Positions 1-12,622 are shown, counted from the stretch's first letter. The stretch is DNA of 64,000 bases from Moniliophthora roreri (GCA_001466705.2 LATX02000144.1:496001-560000); one strand, 5' to 3'. Notes: a model not told the origin generated them from the letters alone. Made by a program: numbers and translations.

Positions 1-931
1 CATGGCAAGGACCTCACCGTGAGCGCTGACCCGAGTCGTGCCGGTACGCCTACTCCTGGAGGTACAACGGGTACAACGGTTTCGGGCGCTTCGTTAGCAA
101 CAGCATCGTCTGCTCCTGCGAAACAGCCTCAGCCGGTCAAGAAGACGGAGAAAGTTCTCAATACATCTACTATTGAGGTTGAGGCGACGTTTATGGCGGC
201 CGCTGACGATCTGTTTGGAATGCTAACGGATGAGAAGAGGATTCCGATGTGGACGAAGGCACCAGCACAGGTATGGTCGTGCTGCGCTCAGGTATCTTTA
301 TTAATTACTAACGAGTTCATTTAGTCCGCAGCTAAACCTGATACGGAGTATTCGCTCTTTGGTGGTGGTGTCAAGGGCAAGTACATATCGCTGGAGCCTC
401 CGAAGAAGGTCGTGCAGACCTGGGCTCTGCAGAGCCCTACTTGGCCTGAAAGTCAGTTTATGTTTCAGTGTTTACCGTGTTCCTCGCTAATCCGGTGCTA
501 TAGGCCACGTCGCAACGCTTACTACTACGTTCGACCAGTCCTCAGAGTCGACAAAAGTCGTGCTCACACTCGAAGGTGTGCCGAAGGGAAAGGAAGATGA
601 AATTAGAAGAAATTTGGAGGGTTACTAGTACGTGCCCCTTCATTTTTGCTGTTGGTGACCATATTCTGACTCCATTCCTAGTATCCATGGCTTAAAATCC
701 ATTGGGTACGTCCAGCTCTTCCCATCACCTCCTTCCGTTTCCTCCGTTCGTCGTTCTTCTTCCTCGAAATCAAGGAGCGAGAAAAGTCAAATTAGAAAAG
801 GCAGTGATGGTGATACTGGATCAACTGCGGTGTCAACCTATTGTGCTGTTGGCGTGCTCACTGTTATGGTGGTGGCTGCAGCATTTTCGATACCCTACCT
901 CGGTGCAGGATCAGCGCCTTGGAAGCGTTAA
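1..931 (+). CDS. AHA1: Activator of Hsp90 ATPase (Aha1), C-terminal part, 5' end outside window
   Basis: This is the C-terminal SRPBCC-fold domain of the co-chaperone that stimulates the Hsp90 ATPase in the cytosol. Exons are <1-270, 325-451, 504-627 and 682-931; all three introns are GT-AG and keep frame. The visible protein has a Thr/Ser/Pro linker, then the Aha1 pattern EVEATFMAAADDLFGMLTDE, then FGGGVKGKYISLEPPKKVVQ and WPESHVATLTTTFDQ, all typical of the C-terminal domain. After the normal family end (GLKSIGYVQLF) there is an unusual extension of about 60 residues: a Ser/Arg/Lys-rich stretch, then a hydrophobic run of about 19 residues (AVGVLTVMVVAAAFSIPYL) close to the C-terminus, which looks like a tail anchor. 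Family assignment is firm from the motifs; membrane anchoring is inference. Confidence 0.9.
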
Positions 932-1514
932 CCGTTCCGCTCTTTTCGTTCTTCGGTTGTTTATACTTCATTATTCTGGATAATGCCTTTGAGCTTTCGC
1001 TGACTACTTATTCTTTCCTTTATCCCTCCCCACTCCACTCCACCTTCCTTCTACCTTACTCGCATACGACATGGACGACTTGGATACGTGTTGCTTTGGA
1101 CAGGCTGGGTAGCATCCTGTGATCACCTCAAGCCGGCGGAGAGACATTACCTGCACCTTGGTAGAGGATTTTCGTTTGATTCGGGTTTTTCGGAGGGCCT
1201 GTAGAAGATCAATCAAAGCTGTAGACAGAAGTCCAGAATGCAATTGTTGTACAAATGATTCTGAATGACGTTTTTGCCTGCCGTATTTCGTCTTATCTTA
1301 TCGGTTGCTGCTTCACGGTCTGGGCTTTTCAAAATCGAAAAAGACGCCCAGTGTCACCCAGCAACGGCCCTGCAACTCGCCACTCTGCCACTCTGCCACG
1401 ACCACGCCGATCAATTGGTAGAGCAACGCCGAAAAGCCAATCAGTTTCACTGCCATATCACCAACTGCTTTTTTTCCTTTTGACCACCATCATCATATTA
1501 AGTTGAACACATTT
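932..1514. other. Intergenic: AHA1 3' region and F-box gene 5' region
   Basis: No open frame here shows a family pattern. The segment is pyrimidine-rich in places and should hold the AHA1 3' UTR and the promoter of the downstream F-box gene. Confidence 0.5.
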
Positions 1515-4444
1515 ATGAACCAGGACGAAGGATATACGGACGAGTTGGAACTCGACGTTGCTAATACCACCCTTACGCCGTTGCATATTTGGTCGCAGGC
1601 CACGGCGAACGCAGGAAAGATGGACTTGTTGGCAGGTTTAGGCTCTGCACAGGACTGTGAAGGTGTGTGGTATCCTGTATTTTCAATGGCATCCCGTGTT
1701 CATTGGGTTCTAGAGCTCGCATATCGACTTTTGGCATCATTACCTCGCTCTCGTCTCGCAACGATACAAAGAAGAATAGCTCCATTACTTCAGTTTGACG
1801 TGGTTGGGGTATGTGGACGGTTCAACTTTTCCTCCCTCTCCCCTCCCTTCGTATTAACATGTACTGATTTGGATTGTGTTTGCTACAGTCCTTGCCAGCT
1901 GAAGTATCTCTTCAGATATTCTCTCATTTGCCATTTCCGTCTCTCCTGGCGTGTAGTCTGGTTAGCCACCGTTGGAACTCGCTAGCCAATGACCAGACGC
2001 TATGGAAAAATCTCTGTCGAGCCCGCGGCTGGGTATGGAGGCAGCCACCACGCCTCCCGCTTCTCGATCAGACAACACAGCACCGAGTAAACGAGGTGTA
2101 TGAGGACTCGGACGACGAAGGCATGGGTGATTCGGATGAGGAAGCAGAGGTGGAAGAAGTGGCAGATTCTTTGATGCTCACAGGATTGGAGGCGGCAAAG
2201 GCAGAGCTGACGTTGATGCATGCTGAACTGGATTCCGGTTTTGCGTCAATGTCATTCGAGAGAGCGCCGCTGTTCAACGCCTTCCTCAGGAGTAAATCCA
2301 CGGGTACGGCCACGGCTTCGTCGTCCTCATCATCACAAAGCGAGCCAATAGCGAGTTCGTCCTCAACACGACCTCAGAGTAACCTGCTCAACACCAACAT
2401 TCACAAGGATAGAGTTTCAAATTCGTATCCTTTCACTTTCAGATATGGGATATCGGATCCAAAGGGAAAGGGCCCGATATCCCCAAACAACGATTCATTG
2501 CATCGTCATCGCCACCAACGAAACTCGGCACCGGTTACCCTTGGTGGCTCATCGAATGTGCCAGTACACCTTAAACCGAACTACAAATTGCTTTACCTCA
2601 CACACATAAAACTCCAACACCGGATCCTCACTTCCTCGTATCGTCTGTCGACATTACAATCCCGAAATGGCGCTGCAAACCAGTTGCAGCCTGATGCGTC
2701 TCAAAATACACCCAACTCCCACACGAACACCATTTACTGCCTCCAGCTCTACACCTATGCCTCCTCGGGTAAGCAAGTTTTGTTTACCGGATCACGCGAC
2801 AAGACGATACGAGAATGGAACCTGGCTACCGGCATTGTGGAACGTGTAATTAGCGGTGTCCACACGAGCAGTGTGCTGAGTATTTGTGTTGCGAATGGGT
2901 TGTTGGCTAGTGCTGGGAGTGATCGTCGTGTGGTTGTTTGGGATTTGGGAGAGCCGGATAGTGGTGCCGACCAGCTGGGAGATCTCAGTAATCGTAGTGC
3001 CCCCGCTGGGCCAGGCGGTTTGAAGGTTTTGAAGGTGATTGAGGATCATGAGGACAGCGTCCTGTGTGTCAGGTTTGACCAGGAGAGGCTCGTATCCTGC
3101 TCAAAAGGTATGTGATTTGTATACTTACGCAGACGAAGTTGACCGTCCCGCTCCGTCGCAGACCGCACTGTGCGGACGTATCCATTTCCTTCACTGGAAC
3201 CACAATTCGTATTGTCCGCCCATCGAGCAGCGGTCAATGCTATATCGATTTCTTCTACCTTGATTGTATCAGGGTCGGGAGATAGAAGTATACGGTTGTG
3301 GGATGCTACAACCGGCGCCCTATTGAGGACGTTTGAGAATCACCATAGCAGGGGGTACGTTTCGTCTTTTACTTTGTCTTGGGTAGTCATTGAGTATTCT
3401 TCGCAGTATCGCATCAATAGACTTCAGACCACCTTTTGTTCTCTCTGGGTCCTCAGATAAGCATCTGAGGCTCTTCGACATCACTACCCTACAAGGCTGG
3501 TCGACTTCTCCAGACGCGCATCAGCATTCGCATCCTCCTGCCGCAGGTGCTTCTAGTAGCCACAACGTCAATGCTAACGCTCTGCCACTACCTCTATCTG
3601 GGTTCAGACCGACACCTCTTACACCGAATGCCTCGAACAATTTCTTCCCACTAGCCCTCCCGTTTTCGTCTGTAGACGACGAGGACGACCTCCTTGCCTT
3701 CACCTACCCATATTCCTCCTCACGCGGACGAAGTTCCGTCGCGTGCCAGGTTTGCGGAAGCATGAGCACCGTGCCTGTTTACGGAGGAAGTAATGGTACC
3801 GAGGACGCTTACCATAACGTATACAACGAGTTGGCGTCGTTCGATACCACTGGATTTAGCGCAAATGCAACTGCCGGCGGGTCTAGTAACAACCGCACAG
3901 GCACAGCGGTGAACTTTGCAGGCACTGGATTAATGATGATTGGCCCTGGCGGAAAGAGGTTTGTGCCTGGAGTGGGCAGGGGTGCGTTCGTAGGCGGAGG
4001 AATGGTAGGCGGTAGGTGTGCCATGCATACGGATTTGGTGAGGAGTGTCGCATTCGGAGAGGATTTTGTGTTGAGTGGAAGCTACGATTTGAGTATCAAG
4101 GTACGTGTCGTGAGCCATTGTACCATGGATTTTGGTTTAATTTGATCATAGGTATGGGACCGAAAGACTGGCGCGCTAGTGGCGGATTTGACTGGAGGTC
4201 ATACCGGAAGGATATTCTGCATTGGGTTTGATTGTACCAAGGTGACCCCGTTGTACCGTACCGCTGGCCTTTCCGTTGCTGACCAAACCTTTATAAACCT
4301 TTTTCATAGATTGTTTCGTGTGGCGAGGATCAGGTATGTATTCATGCTTTGAGAGGCCGTTCAGTGACTTACTGTTTGCCTTTATAGCGCATATGCATCT
4401 GGGACTTTTCGCATGGGGTCGACACGAGTTTTATTCAGCTTTAA
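1515..4444 (+). CDS. F-box/WD40 repeat protein, Cdc4/Fbw7-like SCF ubiquitin-ligase adaptor
   Basis: Likely substrate-recognition subunit of an SCF E3 ubiquitin ligase. Exons 1515-1662, 1714-1808, 1889-3107, 3162-3354, 3407-4100, 4152-4241, 4310-4333 and 4388-4444 give 839 residues. The F-box starts near residue 82 (SLPAEVSLQIFSHLPF...SHRW) and follows the helical leader (LAYRLLASLPRSRL) usual in Cdc4-type proteins. An acidic linker follows, then seven WD blades visible by their ends, for example TGSRDKTIREWNLATG, SGSGDRSIRLWDATTG and SCGEDQRICIWDF. Blades five and six are separated by an insertion of about 170 residues rich in Gly and Ser with a CQVC pair and a later CAMH. The start is the first ATG in the frame that reaches the F-box; a further upstream exon cannot be excluded. 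The substrate is unknown. Confidence 0.88.
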
Positions 4445-5491
4445 CAGCTGCATTCCTTTCTCTTTTGGTTTTCTAGTCTTCGATAATCACCTTATGACCT
4501 TATGTTCGCTGGGGCTTCCCGCTCGAGCTTGTGTTACTTATCATGCGGAACTGCTATTCTCACATCCTGTCGTGGATCGGAATTCTACGGATACGGATAC
4601 GATATTATCCACAAAAAATACTCTACAGTACACAGAACCGGTGTCAGAAATGATGGCTCAATAGTTAGCGTTGCGACGGATGCAACTTCTCAGAAGTTTT
4701 GACCGTTGACTCCCATACATTTCATAGTCGATATGGGGGGTAATCTTCGTTTTGGCAGATGCAGCACCCCTTTGAGCACTGGATGTTCTAGGCTTCTAGT
4801 TAGGGAGAAGACCGTTATGGATTGATGTTCGTGTTTCAATGGAGCCCAGGGCCTCAAAATGTTCGATGCGCGCCTCGGTAGCTAGCAAATGCGTATAGGT
4901 GAGCTAGGATCCTTATGAATCTACGCATACGAGATTCAGAATGTAACACAGTACTTACCGGTTATTATAAGTAAAACGTATACGTCAAATACTATTGAGA
5001 ACGCAGTTCCAATGCATTTTGAAATTCATCAGAAGAGTGACTATTCCCAAATGCTGGAACAAGTGTCAGAGTTAGATTCTGTTTGTACTCGGTGGTGCTC
5101 ACATTGGGTATCAGAGGGCAGAGCCATGTCTTTATGCATTACCCTGTTCTGAAATTAATTGGGATTGCATACCTCTGCATCGACGCGGACACGGTGGCTG
5201 GTGCCGCAGCCCAGCTATTATTCGCTCGAGGGCCTACAGCAGGGCCACTACTGGGGTCAAACTGGCGTTGATCATCGATCATGCACTGATCACGGCAAAT
5301 CATAGTCACGGTGCTGTTGAAAAACTAGAGCAGTTGAGAATATGAACAGACCGACGATAACAACTGACGATCACCAGTGATGCATCTCAAGGTGCATGAT
5401 CGGCCATACTCTTATAGGGTGGGAAAGTGAAGCCCAGGAGAATGTTACGTGATTGTCACGGTGCATGACCCGCTTTTTCATCTTTACCACC
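4445..5491. other. Intergenic, 1.0 kb, no gene seen
   Basis: Short chance frames only on both strands. It should contain the 3' UTR of the F-box/WD40 gene and the promoter of the RRM gene. Confidence 0.5.
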
Positions 5492-7381
5492 ATGTCCGAC
5501 CTCGATGCTGACCTCTACGGCGGTGAGCTGAGTTTCAATCTATCGTTTCTACCTTCCCAGAAAGCTCATGGATCCCTAGATCTCTACGAAAATGAACATG
5601 CTGAGCGGACGCACGACAAAGCACCTGCAACGTCATCCATGAAATCCGAAGAACCTAAGGCAGAGAATAGTCCTGCAATGCAGGCATCTACTCCCAAAAT
5701 TATCGAGGCTTCTATACCAATATTCACACAGCCAGAACTATCTTCTCCTTCATCTTCTATTGCTCTACAGATCCAGCAAATTCCGACCTATGAGGATAAC
5801 CCGGAGCAGGTGCCGCAGCTCCACGCCGCGGGCGGTTATCAGACGTTTGCTGCAAACGAAAGAAGTGTTCGTCCTTCAGAGATGAAAGACGAAGGGTGAG
5901 AGTCTTTTCTTTTAGTCCCGCTGAATCAGGATCCAGGTCCTATCTTTCTTATGCCTACTGTGAGGCCTGCGCTGGCTGGCCGGTGGAGTTTACTGAGTAG
6001 CCGTATATCAGTCTGTCACCATCATACTCGTGTTGTCTACGACACTAGACTAGGCTAGGCTAAGATCAGACCACAGTAGAGTCCTCTATTATTTTCTTGT
6101 CGTATCCCCTCTGTCCTAGCACACCTCGTACTAATAACAGATCTTTCATTGTTCCTCTTCATCCATGTGCCGACCACAACGACATTCATATGACTATCTG
6201 AAACCGTAAACGCACCCTCTCCACGTCGACTCCCTTGTTACTTTAGGAAAATGTTCATCGGAGGGCTCAATTGGGATACGACAGACGGTAATATACCATA
6301 ATTTACATTTCTGTTGGTACTGAATATATATTCAGATGGTTTACACGAATACTTCTCGCAGTTTGGCAAAGTGGACGCATGTACAATCATGCGAGACCCA
6401 ACTGGTCGGTCAAGATGTTTTGCCTTTTTAACTTTCGAGGATCCGGCGAGTGTCAATAAGGTGATGGTACAAGAGCACTTTCTTGATGGAAAAATCGTGT
6501 GTACTGTCAATTATTGCTGAACTTCATCTCTGACTCTGGGCTCGTAGATTGACCCAAAGCGAGCCATACCTCGCCAAGAGCACCAACGAGCGACAAAGCT
6601 CTTTATCGGAGGTCTCCCTGGTACTGTCACCTCTGAGTCAATGAGGGAGTTCTTCTCGCAGTTCGGCAAGGTCGTTGAATCGACAGTCATGTTGGACCAA
6701 AAGACTGGCCGGAGCAAAGGCTTTGGATTTATCTCGTTAGAAGATACGAACGTTCAACCATTCCTGGGGTTTGGGAACTTGGAGATCGATGGCAAGCTTG
6801 TATGTTCACTCTCGTCCGTGTAAAACGTTTATTTAGTTCTGACTGCTTTCTAGATCGATGTCAAACTTGCCCAACCGAGATACCAGCGGGAAGCGGAGCA
6901 GGAAGGTGGTGCTGTAACGGGAGGCAGTGGCAACTTTTCCAATCGTGCCGGTGCTGGTGGAGGCTTTGACAATAACAACTTCAACGGCAACATTGGCAAT
7001 AACGCTGTTGCCGGCAACACGCCTTTCGATCCTCGGGCCCTCGCAGCACTCTACACTCGTATGTTCCAGATGGCTAATAACGGTATGGGTAATATGGGGA
7101 TGATGGGCGGTGGTATGAATCCTATGGGCGGTATGATGGGGAGAGGTGGCATGATGGGTATGAGCGGTAATGGAAATATGAGTATGAACGGTATGGGTGG
7201 TATGGCAAGAGGTTTCAGTGGTCCTGGGATGGTGCAAGGTGCGGTCAGTATGGGGCAGAATATTCCCAAAGGGCCAAGGGGCGGCGCACCACCACAGTCC
7301 AATGCTGCACCACCTAGCGTAGGACCTCAGAGAGCTGCTCAGAGAGGCCAACACAGTTTCCATCCTTATTCTCGACCTTGA
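5492..7381 (+). CDS. Two-RRM RNA-binding protein, Hrp1/Nab4/Musashi-like
   Basis: Predicted hnRNP-type protein acting in mRNA 3'-end processing, export or translational control. Exons 5492-5895, 6247-6287, 6336-6496, 6548-6799 and 6854-7381 give 461 residues. The N-terminus [10 protein letters not shown] and the acidic Ser/Pro-rich region are disordered. RRM1 has RNP2 MFIGGLNW and RNP1 RCFAFLTF. The linker DPKRAIPR leads into RRM2 with RNP2 LFIGGLP and RNP1 KGFGFISL. This tandem arrangement and linker are the Hrp1/Musashi signature. The tail is Asn/Gly-rich and then strongly Gly/Met-rich. The first intron is long for this region (351 nt). An optional 42-nt in-frame intron near 5523 cannot be decided. 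The exact orthologue (Hrp1 versus another hnRNP) is not certain. Confidence 0.9.
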
Positions 7382-10300
7382 GCGTTTAAATCTTTTGTTA
7401 ATTATGCGCGACTTCCCGTCCTTGTAGTTCCGATTGCACGTTACTTGCTACTTAATTGTATGGACTTGATAGTATCCCTTTCCGTATTTCACGGTTTCCA
7501 CATTTGTATCATCTCGAATACATACATGCTTGAACGCGAGCGCTAATTTGCGTAGATAAGCGCCTGTCCCGGTCGCAGCTGCCAACAAGCCAGGTTTCAT
7601 CATCATTCAACCCTTCGATGTCAACCGTCATCATCTGTCCGCCCCTCCAAATCAATGCTCTAAAGGTCGAAAGCTCGTATCAGAGGCCTTATTCATCGCA
7701 AATTTCCGGCAACATTTCGGATGTCATGAATGACTTGCCTGAGGTCGGTGACTCGGCTAGCAAGCAGTTGTTTCGAAGCCTCGAGGCTGAACTACGTTTT
7801 TACGACCTCAGAGGCCTCGAGGACAGATCGGGACGCTAGGAGAGGGGTACTAGTCCACGTATCCGATGCCGACGTACATGGCCCAGTACGAGCCGACCAG
7901 CTAGCATGCTTTGTTAAAGCCCCAGGCAAGGACGCTTACGGATTTCGACGTATGCGGACTTTTCGGAGAGGCTTGAAGAAGAAGAGTAGCTGTAGTACAT
8001 GATGCGTGATTTGGGCGCACTCCGCTGCCATGGGTGGCGAGAAAGATGTGGTGAAGTGGTTTAACATCGGAGACAGCGGGTGTCTTTGGAGTGAAGAAAG
8101 AGATTTCATTATGGGTGGTGGTGAGTGCATATTTGGTATAATTTGGAAGTTAATTATGACTCGTCCATCTTTTGTAGGAACCCGTCGGGCACCGGGATAT
8201 CAGAACAGAAGACATCGTCTCGGATACGGGCACTTTCCCGGTGCTTGCTATGCCCTGACGGCTCCAGCTTGTCCTGCATAATCGGGTTCTTATGCGAGTC
8301 ACACTTTGCCGCCCTGACCAACCGGGCCACAATACGGCATTGCGTTCTTCAGGCTTGACTCCCTGCCTCGCGCCTACAAGGACAAACGGCTTCGGAGTTG
8401 TGTTGGAGAAGGGAGAACGGTGTTACTCAGTCACACGAACTTCACGCCAGTCATTCTATGTAATGCCCCGCCCCGGAGCTTTATGTCCCTTTTGAGGATC
8501 CTTTCCCGCGACCTTCCTGTTGGTGACATTTGAATTTGTTTCATACCTCATCGACCCTTCATTTTGCACCCAGGGCGGAGAGTCGCGATTCGTGGGGTTC
8601 ACTGTATCTACGCTTAGATCTCCGCTATGCCATGAGTGGTTGAGTCACCGTGAGGAGTCGGACCACGCGTTCTCGTGAATGTGAAGGGTATCAAGAGGAT
8701 ATCATTTTCTTAGATCCAAGCACGGATCACGTCCAGATCTAGGAGAAACCGAGATGTATCGTTGATGTTCAGTATAGGCGTGGTTTGAGCGAGGCCAAAA
8801 CGACTGTACGTCAAGGTTACTGTCCCTTACCTGATTCTCACCATTTTTCACAGCTAGAGTACTGTCAGTGATACCTTTTCATTCCGGCGGATACGTCAGA
8901 CACTTGCCACGAGTTCGTGCCGATGCTGCTCCGATGCTCCGATGAAAATTCGTACGACGTTCGTGGAATGCAGGATATTCAAAGCACAGGCGTTCTTCTA
9001 GGAACTCTGATATTCGCTTTATATCACCCCAAGAATCGAGCTTTCATGGCTTTAGTCTGTGCCCAGGCTTCGGACTCGCTACGTCTATTGTCTTTTGGTG
9101 TATATAACGGACCGACACGATGCTAGAAGTCTCAGCCACAATGGGCTTCCCTGTTGAATCCATCAACCGCACTTTTTCGAAAACCGAGATTTCGGGCTTC
9201 TTGAAGGGTTTGTGGTCCTACTTTCACCGCTCTAGCGGGCATTATCACTGGAAGCGCCTGGCAGCGCTCAAGGGATCGCTTGTTATGCAGTCACCTTTCA
9301 CGTCGGCGTCTCCCAGTCCTCACCGTCGAGGCTTCACTTGCTTTCCAGAGTTGAGTGCTCTCGCGAGTCGCAACATGTTAATTTCAAATTCATGAGCCAC
9401 ATCCTCGTGGATATCTGGGGGGACATGTCTACAGCCACCGATAGATTTATTTCGCAGAGTTTTGGTGCATGCAGTCTTTTGATAGGCTGGATACCCATGG
9501 AGACAACTGTAGACATCCTTTTGTTTTCCTGCCGCCAAACCGTGATTTCTTCGTCACACAGGCGCCGGTGCCGAGGTTTCCAGATATCAGGAGCTCATGT
9601 TCTTAACAACTCCTCAGATGAGATGTTTCTGAAGGCGGGTCGAAAAGACAAAAAGCTTGATTCATTCGCGCTTGCATAACAAAAAGATACTGGAGAGCGA
9701 GCGTGACACCCACGACGTGACACTGATTGGCTGCGATCAAGTGATCTGTGACATTCCCTTTTGATCAAGTGCTGCTTTGAGGTGGGTTCTGGTTCTCCTT
9801 CTAGAAATACCGCCACCGAGGCTGATCAATGAGAAGCTTTCTAGTTATGCCGAGATTTCAAAACCTCTAGGCGTGCAAAAGGCGTGGACGTGCCGCACGG
9901 AAAAGTTTGCTGGGCGAAACCGATTTTTTCGGTAATGGCGTGAGGCGTTCTCGTTATGCATTAACCAGGTCCGAATGTCCCATGCAAATACACAATGATG
10001 ACAGTCGGCAAGATAGTAAGTGACAATTTGCATCCGGTGGCCGCCTGTTGAAGGATTCTTGTCAGAAATGAATATATCCTATATACCCAAGGAGGCATCA
10101 TCGGGTTCAATTATAGTCACTCCAGCGCAAATAGCATGCCAAAGATGGTTCGACGTTCCGTCCGAAATTCATCATTCCTACTGAATTGATGGACTATACG
10201 TGTTTTCTTTCAGGACACGCGTCGGTCCACTTGAATCGGATTCCATATGCATGCGTCCTGCCGGCGCGTTCCTATTGTTCTTTTCCAGACCTTGGATTTT

Positions 10301-10767
10301 GTATATCTCATTTTCTTCCCGCGAACAGCATTGGTATCTGGGTACATCCTACCTATTGATAACCAGGAAATCAAAATTCCACCGTGACCCCGCACGTTTC
10401 CTTGTTCCATCCTGCAAGTGGTTTCCTTCATAAATCAAGTCATCAGGAAATTAAACACTCTTTTGTTGTTCCTTCTGTCGACAAGATTATCATCTATCCG
10501 TTCTGTGGTCTCCGGTATTTTCGACCCTGACGTATATTGCATAAGTGCTGAAGGAGGTATGTTTCACGTCCGTGCAGGAGACCGATCACTTATTGTGCAA
10601 TTTTAAGCGTGCACGACGCGAGATCTGGGATCGAAAAAAACCAACATATAATGTCGGTATCAATCACGAATAAAAACCAGGTCGTTTACTTCCTGTCCCT
10701 CTTCGAAGACCAATCAAGCTCGACAGCCATTACCGACCTCGTTCAACAACTGCTTCATACTATTCCA
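7382..10767. other. Gene-poor stretch, 3.4 kb
   Basis: Only short unrelated frames occur on either strand. None shows a domain, and no splice-joined frame gave a recognisable product. No terminal repeats were found by eye. It may be decayed mobile or genic DNA; I cannot say which. Confidence 0.45.
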
Positions 10768-12260
10768 ATGGCTGTTGAAGTTGTCCCAGCTCCCGTCGAT
10801 ACTCCTGTTGACAAGGTCACTCCTGCTCAGGATGCCCCAGACCACTTCATTCTTCCTGATCTCGTCTCTCATTGTACGTTCCCCCTCGTGTATCATTCCA
10901 ATGGCGACGCTATCGCAGCAGAATCTGTCAAGTGGCTGGATACGAACTGTCCGACGCTGAACGAGAAGCGAAGGGACGCTCTCTACGGCTTGCAGGCCGG
11001 CGAGTTGACGGCGTATTGCTACAACAACTGCCCCGATCACAAGCTCCGCGTCATATCTGACTTCATGAATTATCTCTTCCATCTGTGAGTACATACCTTC
11101 TCGATGTACAGCATCAATTATTCTTTTTACTGACTGTCTTGTGTTCGCCGCAGTGATAATATCAGCGACGGCATGATGACCAAGGACACGGATGTCCTCG
11201 CTGATTCTGTCATGAACGCATTGTGGTTCACCGAGTCCTATCGGCCTACACACACGTCTGGTAAGGAGCAGCCCGCGGAGGAGCTCAACCCGGCGAAGCT
11301 CGCTAGAGAGTAAGTATCTATACATTCTTGCGGCGTCGGACTTGTGCTGATGACGATTTTTTCTTCTTTGCGATGACAGCTTTTGGTCCCGCTGCATCCG
11401 CGATGCTGGTCCCGGCTGTCAAGCTCGATTCAAAGAAACGCTAGGGCTGTTTTTCGAGTCTGTCAATATTCAAACCAAAGCCCGAGATGCCGGGATCATT
11501 CCAGACTTGGAATCTTACATTGATGTTCGAAGGGATACTTCGGGTATGCCATACTTTTCACTCAGACTCATACCTGCCATCACGGTGCTTATGTCTACCT
11601 TGTTGTACAGGTTGCAAGCCATGCTGGGCTCTGATCGAGTAAGTAATTTCTCGTCTAGATTTAAGTGGTCCCCCTTTACTGATAATGTGCCCCTTGCTCT
11701 TTCTAGGTACGCCCTCGACATCGATCTTCCCGAGTATGTCGCCACAGATCCTGTCATCATGGCCCTCAACCAGTATACGAACGACGTTGTTACATGGTCT
11801 AACGTTAGTATTTCACAAGAGTCTTACCTTTCCGAGCTGACCGTGTAACTACTGACAGGACATTTTCTCGTACAATGTCGAGCAAGCCCGAGGGGATACG
11901 CACAATATGATTGTTATCCTGATGAAGTACAACGGTCACACCCTCCAGAGCGCTTTCGACTATGTCGGCCAACTTTGCAAGGAGTCAATCGACAACTTCA
12001 ACGAGAATAGGAAAAACATCCCTTCCTGGGGTCCCGAAGTGGATGATATGGTTCAGCGCTATGTCAATTGTCTTCAAGACTGGACCGTTGGGTACGTTTA
12101 TGGCACTGTGGCGTTGATTGATTCATTTTACTCATTTGATTTGATCAGGGCGTTGCACTGGAGCTACATGACGACTCGTTACTTTGGTGAAAACGGACAG
12201 GAGGTGAAGAAGAACAGATACGTCAAGTTGCTTCCCATCAGGGAAGATGCCCACTGGTAG
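10768..12260 (+). CDS. Sesquiterpene synthase (class I terpene cyclase)
   Basis: Cyclises farnesyl diphosphate to a sesquiterpene using a Mg2+ cluster, normally in the cytosol. Exons 10768-11084, 11154-11309, 11380-11543, 11611-11638, 11707-11803, 11859-12091 and 12149-12260 give 368 residues, the usual size for basidiomycete enzymes. The aspartate-rich metal site is DNISD near residues 107-111, a D(D/N/E)xxD variant. The NSE/DTE site is NDIFSYNVE at residues 254-262, followed by GDTHNM. The C-terminal diphosphate sensor is RY at 342-343 in WSYMTTRYFG. One exon is only 28 nt. The start is the ATG about 25 residues before the conserved FILPDLVSHC; earlier in-frame ATGs exist. The motifs resemble protoilludene-type clades, but the product cannot be read from sequence. 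No P450 or other tailoring gene lies beside it. Confidence 0.93.
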
Positions 12261-12622
12261 AACTGTTCTTTCTCGTGGATTCGAATTCCCTCAATGTATT
12301 GCTACTCCTTCGACTTTTGACGAGCCATGACCTTTTACTTGTTCGGTTTGGATTATTGTTATCCTCTTCGACCTTCATACAGTGCTCTGTACCATTTATT
12401 TTTGTTTTCAACTACAATTAACTACTGCAGTATGTATCAGTTAGTTTATGACGTATCCTTCTAGTAGAATGACCGGCTTGCTAATAAATCGTTTAGTGAT
12501 GTGCTCCGTGCGCACAGACCAAGTATTGAAATGACATCATCCTTCAGTCACATTGCTCCTCATCGAACTATAAGACTGAAATATGCACACGAGCTATTCC
12601 CTATTACCTCTTTACCCCCACG
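12261..12622. other. Intergenic between terpene synthase and DUF3429 gene
   Basis: AT-rich and without a coding frame. Both flanking genes are on the + strand, so it should hold one 3' UTR and one promoter. Confidence 0.5.

Noticed and set aside
5523..5564. Possible intron near the start of the RRM gene
   Set aside because: The best acceptor (ending 5560) breaks the frame; only a poor acceptor 4 bases later keeps it, so the exon is left whole.
6833..7363. Long - strand frame of 176 codons rich in His/Thr
   Set aside because: It is the complement of the last RRM-gene exon; its composition comes from the Gly/Met and Asn codons on the other strand.
10714..11397. 227-codon - strand frame
   Set aside because: It is antisense to the first three terpene synthase exons and crosses their introns; no family pattern.
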